From NCBI RefSeq assembly GCF_029626175.1, contig NZ_JARUBM010000002.1, positions 2,559,001 to 2,623,000 on the forward strand: a stretch of DNA of 64,000 bases. The letters run 5' to 3'. This DNA is from Micromonospora sp. WMMD1082. GTDB lineage: Bacteria > Actinomycetota > Actinomycetes > Mycobacteriales > Micromonosporaceae. The notes below the pieces were generated by a model. The model worked only from the letters and a program-made list of their open reading frames with translations, had not been told where the DNA came from and did no database searches. Position 1 is the first letter of the stretch; every line of letters begins with the position of its first letter. Shown here piece after piece: positions 38,564 through 44,873 of the stretch. The position numbers and the translations under genes are program-made.

Positions 38564-39339
38564 GAGTCGGCCTGCGCTGGGCGGGTCCGCTCAAAGGCGA
38601 TGACGTGACGGTCGCCCGGCAGCACGTTAAGTACCGTGCGAACCGGCCTTCCTTCGCTCGTGAAGCCAGTGACGACGTGATACGCCACCGGCGTCCCAGG
38701 TGCGAGCGCAAGCCGCCTCGTTTCCTCTGGCGTAGGCATCCGGACGTAGAACTCGTCCAGCGCGCGAACTTGGCGGTAATCGTTTTCCGCGAGCACCTCG
38801 TTAGCGCCGCGCGCGATGTCGTCCGGGCGCATTATTTCCGTGCCCTGCACTAGATCCAGGGGAAAGTAGCTGTCGTTAGTATTGAATGGCTCACCATCCA
38901 GGTAGCGCACCCTCTTGCGGACTACGGTCAGCTCGCCGGCTTCGAGGCGCAGACGATCCTTGACCATTTCAGGTGGGTCGACTATCGACACTTCGATCGT
39001 TTGTCGCGCCTCCCGCCCTTCGGCTGAATGCTGTGCGATGAAACGGTCTGTTTCGAGGTACCTAGGCTGCGGCATAAATTCTTGCTGCGGCCGGTAGTTG
39101 ATTGGCCTTCGATCTCTGACGAAATAGCCACGAGGTCTAGCCGCAATAATCAAACCCTCAGCAACTAGTGCAGTAAGCGCCTGGCGTGCGGTGTTCCGTG
39201 CGACCTGGAACCGTTCGGTCAGCTCCGATTCGGTTGGCAGTCGCGCACCTGGCGGCATCGTGCCATCGCTGATCGCTTGGCGTAACTCCCCTGCAATCTG
39301 CTGCCACACCGGCATCTGCCCTGCCCGCTTGACGCTCAC
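38560..39339 (-). CDS. GntR-family regulator with UTRA domain (KorSA/TraR-like)
   Basis: Repressor of 259 residues. The N-terminal winged helix (WQQIAGELRQAISDGTMPPG, LPTESELTERFQVARNTARQAL) is followed by a C-terminal UTRA ligand domain (EAGELTVVRKRVRYLDGEPF through ERTRPAQADS). Proteins of this type, such as KorSA of pSAM2, repress replication, transfer or excision genes of actinomycete elements. A TAGAC-A-GTCTA palindrome lies 25 bp upstream of the start and could be its own operator. A divergent gene, the sigma-like protein, starts 183 bp away. Confidence 0.9.
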   Translation of the reverse strand: MSVKRAGQMPVWQQIAGELRQAISDGTMPPGARLPTESELTERFQVARNTARQALTALVAEGLIIAARPRGYFVRDRRPINYRPQQEFMPQPRYLETDRFIAQHSAEGREARQTIEVSIVDPPEMVKDRLRLEAGELTVVRKRVRYLDGEPFNTNDSYFPLDLVQGTEIMRPDDIARGANEVLAENDYRQVRALDEFYVRMPTPEETRRLALAPGTPVAYHVVTGFTSEGRPVRTVLNVLPGDRHVIAFERTRPAQADS

Positions 39340-39363
39340 GACAGCTCCCCTCGCAACATCGTA

Positions 39364-39374
39364 TAGACAGTCTA
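39364..39374. promoter_or_regulatory. Candidate GntR operator, TAGACAGTCTA
   Basis: A perfect 11-bp palindrome (TAGAC-A-GTCTA) just upstream of the GntR start, with a partial TGTCTAGTCA copy near 39419. Position and shape suit an autoregulatory operator. Confidence 0.5.
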
Positions 39375-39456
39375 GGCGAGGGTCTTGACAGCGGCGGCAT
39401 GGGGGGCGAGAGTAGTCATTGTCTAGTCAGTACACACGGACTGGACAGTAAGAAAA

Positions 39457-39484
39457 GCCTCGGCGGGCTGCCACCCGCCGAGGC
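39457..39484 (-). terminator. Hairpin followed by T-rich tract on the minus strand
   Basis: Arms 39457-39467 and 39474-39484 are perfect 11-bp complements. Read on the minus strand the stem is followed by TTTTCTTA, so it looks like an intrinsic terminator protecting the GntR gene from antisense transcription. On the plus strand it lies in the leader of the sigma-like gene. Confidence 0.6.
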
Positions 39485-39522
39485 CAGTGCACCTGGTCCG
39501 TCCCAGTGCGAGGGAGTCCAAG

Positions 39523-40611
39523 ATGCTGGTCAAGCGTAGCTCGATGCTGCCCGGAAACGGTCGGTCGCTGTCTGAGCTGTCGGGTATGTCCACTGCCGGG
39601 CTGGTGGAGCTGGCCCGTTCGGGTGAGCGAGAGGCGGTGGGGGAGTTGTTCCGCCGGTATGAGCGGCGGGTGTTCCTGTACGCGGTGAGCCGTTGCGACG
39701 GGGACCGGGCGGCGGCGGATGACGTGGCCGCGGAGGTGTGGGTGAAGGTGTTGACCCGGGTCGGGTCGTGGGTGCCGCAGGGCGAGGGCGGTGAGGACGA
39801 CTTCGTGCGGTGGGTGCTCGGGATGGTGCGGGGCACGGTTGGTGAGGTGCGGGCGGCGCGGTGGGCGCAGATGCCGGCGGCGGTGCCGGGCGCGGCGCTG
39901 GACGAGATGGATTGGTTGCTGGCGGACGCCTCGGGTGAGGTCGATGACCTGGATGAGTGCCCGGCGAAGACGGAGATGCTGGCGCGGCTGCGTGCCGAGG
40001 TGCAGCAGTTGTCGCCGCTGTGCCGGTCGGTGGTGCGGCTGCGGATGGACGGGGCGCCGCTGGAGGAGATCACGGCCGCGACGGGGTTGACCCGGCAGCA
40101 GGTCAATGACGCGTGGAAGCGGGCGCAGGTGCGGCTTCGGCGGCGGCTGGTCGGCCGCATCGATGTGGAGTCGTTGAGCGCCGGTGAGCTGGCGGAGCTG
40201 CTGGAGCTGGTCCGGGAGCTGCCGGAGGGCTCGCGGGAGGTCGCGGCGCTGCGGCTGTCTGGGGTGAGTGAGTCGCAGGTCGCTGAGCGGTTGGGCATGA
40301 CCCGGGTGCAGTCGCGTAACGCGTGGCGCTACGCCGAAGACCTGCTGCGCAAGCTTCAAGACGATCCGCAGGCCACCCGTGCGCCGAAGGGCGGCCGGGT
40401 GGCGGTGTGGCAGAAGGAGCGTGACCGGCTGCGGGTCGCGGCGCAGTCGCTGTCCCCGGCGGCGCGACGTGTCGCGCTGCTGCGCCTAGACGGCTTGAGC
40501 TACCCGCGTATCGCCGCGCAGCTCGGCTGCACGCGCAACACGGTCGCCTCCACCTGGAGTCGAGCGCTGGACGCCTTCACCCGGGCGGGTCACCTGCCGA
40601 TGGCTGCCTGA
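39523..40611 (+). CDS. Sigma-70-like protein with three sigma-4-type helix-turn-helix units
   Basis: Protein of 362 residues. Residues ~20-75 resemble sigma region 2 (LVELARSGEREAVGELFRRY, then DDVAAEVWVKVL). Three sigma-4-like units follow, around LSPLCRSVVRLRMDGAPLEE, LPEGSREVAALRLSGVSESQ and LSPAARRVALLRLDGLSYPR, each ending in a helix with an R/K-rich tail. Normal ECF sigma factors have one. The ATG at 39523 has AGGGAG at 39511-39516; an upstream in-frame start at 39487 lacks one. It may be a specialised sigma factor, or a DNA-binding protein built from sigma parts, for example one that binds the repeat modules immediately downstream. That last idea is inference from position. Confidence 0.8.
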   Translation: MLVKRSSMLPGNGRSLSELSGMSTAGLVELARSGEREAVGELFRRYERRVFLYAVSRCDGDRAAADDVAAEVWVKVLTRVGSWVPQGEGGEDDFVRWVLGMVRGTVGEVRAARWAQMPAAVPGAALDEMDWLLADASGEVDDLDECPAKTEMLARLRAEVQQLSPLCRSVVRLRMDGAPLEEITAATGLTRQQVNDAWKRAQVRLRRRLVGRIDVESLSAGELAELLELVRELPEGSREVAALRLSGVSESQVAERLGMTRVQSRNAWRYAEDLLRKLQDDPQATRAPKGGRVAVWQKERDRLRVAAQSLSPAARRVALLRLDGLSYPRIAAQLGCTRNTVASTWSRALDAFTRAGHLPMAA

Positions 40612-41283
40612 GCCGGGCCGCCGACCGGGTGGTCCGACAAGCGGTCACCCTGCACGGTCGCGCCCTGGCGGCGCTGGTTCGTTGACAACTCCACAGCGAG
40701 AGCACCATCCCGGGTGGCCCGACCGACGGCGGGCACGGGCCGCCCTGGTGGGCACGGCAGTACCGGGCCGCGCGGTCATGACGGAGCAAATAGGCCCGGC
40801 TGACGCCGGACTCACTTCCTCCGCAGACCCGCCGACCGTGACCTTGGTGCCCGGGTCTGCGGCCGCCCTGACCTGCTGAACCCCGGTTGCGCTGGTCACT
40901 GAGCGACCGACACGCACTGTGGGTTCAGCCGACCCGCAGACCCGCTCGGACCCGGCGGCCGTGGTCGGTGTCCGCGCTGCACACGGCCGAGATGGTGAAC
41001 CGGTCCACCAGGCAGCAGGCAACCGGGAGCGGACCCGGTGGAGGGGTGGGAGCAAGCGGGGCGAGGCGTCGCGCGTCGACCGGTCGCTGTCCACGCGACG
41101 CCTTGCAGCCGAAGCCGTCGCGGTCGTCTAGCAGTGCTGGACCCACGTCGTCCGGTCGCTACGGAGAGAGTGGGTCCAGCCACTCTTGCCGATGGTGCGT
41201 GCGGCCAGGTGGCGTCGCTACCGGCCGACCACGACGCCTCACCGGCCCAACCATTCCGCCGGCCCAACGCCCCCGGAACTCGC
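40612..41283. other. Non-coding stretch with several inverted repeats
   Basis: No gene is supported. CGCAGACCC occurs near 40820 and 40937 and as its complement near 40853. An 11-bp inverted repeat has arms 41136-41146 and 41170-41180. It may be older, decayed repeat material. Confidence 0.45.
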
Positions 41284-41532
41284 TGAACCATCTCCGCAAC
41301 TCCGCAACTCCGCACCGACCGGCCCTGACCAGCGGAAACACTCTGCGGAGATCAAGCCGAGAGAAGAACCTCCATCTCCGCATCTCCGCACGATCAAGGG
41401 CGGTTGCGGAGATGACCGCCAGTTGCGGAGATCTCCCCGACCACCGAGTACCCATCTCCGCAACTGTTTGCCCAGCTCACAGCCCTGTGTGCGGAGTTGC
41501 GGAGTTGCGGAGATGGTTCAGCCCTCTCCGCA
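41284..41532. repeat. Repeat module I-a (motif CTCCGCA), with 32-bp terminal inverted repeats
   Basis: Perfect 32-bp inverted repeats (41284-41315 and 41489-41520) enclose the module. CTCCGCA starts at 41292, 41300, 41308, 41376, 41384, 41456 and 41526; its complement starts at 41344, 41405, 41424, 41490, 41498 and 41506. Triplets have an 8-bp period. Spacing and orientation match module I-b although the motif differs. Confidence 0.9.
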
Positions 41533-41583
41533 ACAGCGCACCACGACCCGCCGACACCCGCACGGACCCGGAACCCGTCAAAC

Positions 41584-41802
41584 CATCTCGGCATCTCGGC
41601 ATCTCGGCAAAACCGCCTCTTGACCAGGGAAAACACTCTGCCGAGATCTTGCCGATAGACAAACCTCCATCTCGGCATCTCGGCACGATCATGCCGAGAT
41701 GAACCCCGTTTGCCGAGATGCCGAGATAGCTACTTGCTTCATCTCGGCAACTGTTACCGCAGGTCAGAGGCACATTTGCCGAGATGCCGAGATGCCGAGA
41801 TG
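41584..41802. repeat. Repeat module I-b (motif CTCGGCA), with 28-bp terminal inverted repeats
   Basis: Perfect 28-bp inverted repeats (41584-41611 and 41775-41802). CTCGGCA starts at 41587, 41595, 41603, 41671, 41679 and 41743; its complement at 41639, 41692, 41711, 41719, 41777, 41785 and 41793. The first six offsets (0, 8, 16, 52, 84, 92) equal those of I-a and the rest are shifted by exactly 8 bp, with one extra copy. Every copy has G where I-a has C in the fourth motif position. Confidence 0.9.
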
Positions 41803-42014
41803 ATTCCGGCCCTCCCACAAACAGCGCAGCCGGCCACCCAACCCCACCCGGCGGCCCGCTGAGAAGACCTCAGCGACATCGACGTATCCCTTCACACCAC
41901 CCCGACGCAGATCTTGGCTCTACGACCCGCACAGCGACCCGCCCTGTCGACCCTCCACCGCAGACGAACAGCCGCCGCACGACCGGCAGTGACCATCTCG
42001 GCGGGGCCGCCGCC

Positions 42015-42104
42015 GGTCGCGGACGACGCGCGACCGGTCGCGCCGACGCGACCCGACACGCGACCGGCCCGGCCAGCGTCAACACCCCACGGTCGCGGGT
42101 CGCG
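42015..42104. repeat. Repeat module II-a (motif GGTCGCG)
   Basis: Seven copies in order F-R-F-R-R-F-F, starting at 42015, 42029, 42036, 42047, 42059, 42091 and 42098. Two more reverse copies lie at 42164 and 42170. A short conserved scaffold (GGCCAGCGTCAAC) lies between the fifth and sixth copies. Confidence 0.85.
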
Positions 42105-42201
42105 CCCACCACCCCGCCGGCCCGCTCGCGCCGCCTTACCCGCCACACCCCTGGCGGGCTGCCCGCGACCGCGACCACACGACCGAACGCCGCTCGATGC
42201 C

Positions 42202-42299
42202 GGTAGCGCGGCGGGTAGCGGACCGCACCGAGGTAGCGCGAACGCTACCCACCCCGCTACCGGCCCCACCTGCACCAACACCCACCGGTAGCGGTAGCA
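42202..42299. repeat. Repeat module II-b (motif GGTAGCG)
   Basis: Seven copies (F-F-F-R-R-F-F) at 42202, 42214, 42232, 42243, 42255, 42287 and 42293. From the third copy on the offsets are 11, 23, 55 and 61 bp, matching II-a (11, 23, 55, 62). The scaffold reads TGCACCAACACCC. Confidence 0.85.
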
Positions 42300-42447
42300 C
42301 GCCACCTTTCCCAACAGCCCGTAACCGCCTCACAGCATCCCCGGCGACCCACCGCACAGCCGCTGCCAGCACAAACACGCCCGAAATGTCCGCTGACCGA
42401 TACGCGTAGAACGCCCTGAAACGTAACCACCGGTAATCGCGGCCCGA

Positions 42448-42538
42448 TGTAGCGACCCTCCCGCTACAGGTAGCACCACCGCTACACCCACCCGCTACAT
42501 ACCTGGCCAGCACCAACGCCCCGATGTAGCAGGTAGCG
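42448..42538. repeat. Repeat module II-c (motif TGTAGC/GGTAGC)
   Basis: Seven copies (F-R-F-R-R-F-F) at 42448, 42462, 42469, 42480, 42493, 42525 and 42532. Offsets 0, 14, 21, 32, 45, 77, 84 match II-a (0, 14, 21, 32, 44, 76, 83) to 1 bp. The scaffold reads GGCCAGCACCAAC. Two further CGCTAC copies at 42598-42610 precede the xis ribosome site. Confidence 0.85.
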
Positions 42539-42639
42539 CCAACCACCGCCCCACCCCCGAAAACCCGCCCCACACCACCCCCGGCACCCCGCCGGCCCGC
42601 TACCGCTACTCCCCAACCCACCCACCGGAAGGAACCACC

Positions 42640-42966
42640 GTGAGCACCGTCATCCCCTTCCCCGAACGACCCGCACCCGACCACACCACCACTCCCCGAG
42701 GGCGACCCGCCCCCGTCGTGTCCGCCGTCTACACCGTCACCGAAACCGCCGAGATCCTGCGCCTCTCCCTCGGCACCACCTACGCCCTACTCCGCTCCGG
42801 CGACATACCCGCCCTCAAACTCGGCGGCCGATGGGTCATCCCCCGAGGCCGCCTCCATCGCTGGCTCGACGACCTACCCACCGCCAGCGTCGAAGACATC
42901 GACCGCGAACTAGCCGCCATCGAACGCCGCGAGCAACGCCAGCAGCGCCGCCAAGACGGCGCGTAA
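42640..42966 (+). CDS. xis: Excisionase-type DNA-binding protein
   Basis: Protein of 108 residues with a MerR-like helix-turn-helix of the excisionase class: YTVTETAEILRLSLGTTYAL, then LRSGDIPALKLGGRWVIPRG and LHRWLDDL. Such proteins direct the integrase towards excision. The GTG at 42640 follows GGAAGGA. It lies 167 bp upstream of the integrase gene, with half module I-c in the gap, an unusual separation because xis and int often overlap. The C-terminal tail is rich in Glu, Arg and Gln. Confidence 0.9.
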   Translation: MSTVIPFPERPAPDHTTTPRGRPAPVVSAVYTVTETAEILRLSLGTTYALLRSGDIPALKLGGRWVIPRGRLHRWLDDLPTASVEDIDRELAAIERREQRQQRRQDGA

Positions 42967-42971
42967 CCCCT

Positions 42972-43078
42972 TGCCGAGATGAACCCCCATTGCCGAGATC
43001 GCGGCAACCCACCCGCCGCGATCTCGGCACACAAACCCCCAGCTCACAACCCCAACTGCCGAGATGCCGAGACGCAGA
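42972..43078. repeat. Repeat half-module I-c between xis and int (motif CTCGGCA)
   Basis: TGCCGAG at 42972, 42991, 43057 and 43065 and CTCGGCA at 43023. Offsets 0, 19, 51, 85, 93 equal those of the 3' half of module I-b counted from 41692. The flank CCGGCCCTCCCACAA after it is also shared with I-b. It ends about 55 bp before the integrase start. Confidence 0.85.
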
Positions 43079-43133
43079 GACGTTTCCGGCCCTCCCACAA
43101 CCAGCACAACCGCACCGTCGAAAGGACACCCAA

Positions 43134-44444
43134 GTGCGAGGCTCCGTCTTCAAGCGCTGCCAGTGCCGCGACGCCAACGGCAAGCGCGTCAAGAGCTGCC
43201 GCAAGCCCCACGGCTCATGGTCGTACACCGTCGATGCCGGCCACGCACCCGCGAGCGGCAAGCGTCGCCAGATCACGCGTGGCGGCTTCAAGACCAAGGG
43301 TGACGCCGAAGAGGCCCTGACGGCCGAGCTGGCGAAGCTCAACGCCGGGACGTGGACCGACGACAAGGGCACCACGGTTGGCGCATGGCTCGATCAGTGG
43401 CTGACGGAGCTGGTCGCCGCCGATCGGGCGGTCAAGACGGTCACCAACTACCGCACGCACGTGCGGGACTGCTGGAAGCCGCAGCTCGGGCACATGCTTC
43501 TGCGGGAGGTGCGGCGCGGCCACATCGAGCGTGTGCTGGCCGCCCTGGCGGCCCCGCTCGACGCTGATCGGCCGAGCGGCAACATCGGGCGGCGGATCAC
43601 CCGCCGGTCGCCTGCCACCGTCGAGAGCTACCGCAAGACCATCCGGGCCGCGCTGGCGGCAGCGCTGCGGCGCGAACTGATCGCGGTGAATCCCGCGCTC
43701 GGCCGGATCGACGCGATCCCCCGGCCAGCGACGAGCACCGACGACGAGCCGGTCATGTGGGAGCCCGAGGACACCGCGCGGTTCTTGGAGCACGTGCTAC
43801 CCGACCGGCTCTCGGCCCTGTACGAGCTGGCCGCGTACGCCGGGCTTCGCCGCGCCGAGCTGTGCGGCCTGCGCTGGTCGGACATCGACTCCGAAGACAC
43901 TCCCGGCCTGACCGTGCGGCTGACCAACATCGCCGTGACGCGCAAGGAGGTTACTCCCGAGCAGGCACGATGCCCGATCTGCGGCGCAGAGCACGTCGGC
44001 CGGCTACTGAAGCCGCCGAAGTCGCGAGCGGGCCGCCGGTGGGTACCGCTCGCCGCGCCCGCGCTGGCCGCGCTCGCTCGGCACCGGGTCGCTCAGCAGG
44101 CAGAGCGCGACCTGTTCGGCGTGGACTACGACGACCACGATCTCGTCTTCTGCCGCCCGGACGGCACGCCGCTGCGGCCCGATCGGGTCACGGTCGAGTT
44201 CGAGCAGCATGTTCGCGCGTGCGGCCTGCCGGTCATCCGGTTGCACGACACGCGGCACGGGGCGTGCTCGCTCATGCTGGCCGGTGGCGTCCCGATCGAG
44301 GTCGTGCAGATGATCCTTGGGCACGCCGGTCCCGAGGTGACCCGTCGGATCTACAAGCACATGCTGCGTAGGGAGACGGCGAAACAGGTCGAGAAGGCGT
44401 CGAAGCTTCTGACCCGTCACAGGCCCAAGCGAAAGGCTTCGTGA
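43134..44444 (+). CDS. int: Tyrosine recombinase (integrase) of the element
   Basis: Site-specific recombinase of 436 residues. The N-terminal part has an unusual CQC...C...H segment (residues ~9-24), then an AP2-like arm-binding domain and a SAM-like core-binding domain (VGAWLDQWLTELV, TVTNYRTHVRDCW). The catalytic domain shows AGLRRAELCGLRWSDID (first Arg), HDTRHGACSLMLAGG (His-x-x-Arg), ILGHAGPEVTRRIYKH (His and the Tyr nucleophile). An insertion ARCPICGAEHVGRL carries a CxxC pair. The GTG at 43134 follows AAAGGA; ATG starts in other frames upstream lack support. It lies next to attR in tRNA-Arg, the normal place for int in tRNA-targeting elements. Confidence 0.95.
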   Translation: MRGSVFKRCQCRDANGKRVKSCRKPHGSWSYTVDAGHAPASGKRRQITRGGFKTKGDAEEALTAELAKLNAGTWTDDKGTTVGAWLDQWLTELVAADRAVKTVTNYRTHVRDCWKPQLGHMLLREVRRGHIERVLAALAAPLDADRPSGNIGRRITRRSPATVESYRKTIRAALAAALRRELIAVNPALGRIDAIPRPATSTDDEPVMWEPEDTARFLEHVLPDRLSALYELAAYAGLRRAELCGLRWSDIDSEDTPGLTVRLTNIAVTRKEVTPEQARCPICGAEHVGRLLKPPKSRAGRRWVPLAAPALAALARHRVAQQAERDLFGVDYDDHDLVFCRPDGTPLRPDRVTVEFEQHVRACGLPVIRLHDTRHGACSLMLAGGVPIEVVQMILGHAGPEVTRRIYKHMLRRETAKQVEKASKLLTRHRPKRKAS

Positions 44445-44501
44445 GCAATCTGTGAGCAGTCGGAGGGTCTGACGATCCCTGCCCGGCCTTCCGGGGAGAG
44501 C

Positions 44502-44536
44502 GAAACGGCCTCCCACCGCAGGTGAAAGGCCGTTTC
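44502..44536. terminator. Hairpin terminator between int and tRNA-Arg
   Basis: Arms 44502-44511 and 44527-44536 are perfect 10-bp complements. It ends 6 bp from the attR repeat and can serve both int and the convergent tRNA-Arg, replacing the displaced host hairpin at 37362-37399. Confidence 0.7.
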
Positions 44537-44541
44537 TGTAA

Positions 44542-44584
44542 GCGCGCCCGAAGGGACTCGAACCCCTAACCTTCTGATCCGTAG
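44542..44584. repeat. Right attachment repeat (attR) within tRNA-Arg
   Basis: Identical over 43 bp to 37405-37447. It covers the 3' half of tRNA-Arg up to the anticodon loop, the usual crossover region for tRNA-targeting integrases. Confidence 0.92.
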
Positions 44585-44615
44585 TCAGATGCTCTATCCG
44601 TTGAGCTACGGGCGC
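44543..44615 (-). tRNA. tRNA-Arg(ACG)
   Basis: Acceptor GCGCCCG pairs with CGGGCGC. The anticodon loop CTACGGA gives anticodon ACG (read after adenosine deamination for CGN). The T arm has GGTTCGAGTCC. Complete and presumably functional; its 3' half was supplied by the element at integration. Confidence 0.95.
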
Positions 44616-44649
44616 TGGTGCTCGGCCAGTCTACACACCGACCTTCGCG

Positions 44650-44740
44650 CGGAGACTCCGGGATTCGAACCCGGGAGGGGCTTTAAGACCCCAACCGCAT
44701 TAGCAGTGCGGCGCCATAGACCAGACTAGGCGAAGTCTCC
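44650..44740 (-). tRNA. tRNA-Ser(GCT)
   Basis: Acceptor GGAGACT pairs with AGTCTCC. The anticodon loop CTGCTAA gives GCT (AGC/AGU codons). A long variable arm, typical of serine tRNA, follows the anticodon stem. Confidence 0.95.
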
Positions 44741-44873
44741 CAGGTGGCCCGCAGACCACCGCGCCCGAGGATACAGGTCCCGCTGGTCCGGGGGCAAAGC
44801 GACTACCGGGCACAAGCCGACGGGTGTCGTTCCCCGCTGTGCGTTGCCGTGATCAGGACTACGCTCCATCGAC

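Larger units (their letters stand above)
37405..44584. mobile_element. Integrative element inserted at the 3' end of tRNA-Arg(ACG)
   Basis: A 7.2-kb element bounded by perfect 43-bp direct repeats. The right one is the 3' end of an intact tRNA-Arg gene, and the integrase gene lies beside it as in pSAM2-like elements. Contents in order: two small hypothetical proteins, a GNAT, a GntR/UTRA regulator, a sigma-like protein, a 2-kb non-coding repeat region, an excisionase and a tyrosine integrase. No replication initiator, FtsK-like TraB or relaxase is visible. The element is therefore either mobilised in trans or a decayed actinomycete integrative element. Confidence 0.9.

Noticed and set aside
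39423..40359. Minus-strand genes opposite the sigma-like gene
   Set aside because: Ser/Arg/Pro-rich translations without motifs; the plus strand has a good ribosome site and recognisable sigma regions.
41394..42684. Reading frames across the repeat region (for example 42136-42684 minus and 41477-41818 minus)
   Set aside because: Their translations are repeats of the motifs in low-complexity form and start sites are poor; the DNA-level symmetry explains the sequence better.
41284..43078. CRISPR array
   Set aside because: Repeats are only 7-8 bp, occur in both orientations and lack unique spacers of uniform length; there are no cas genes.
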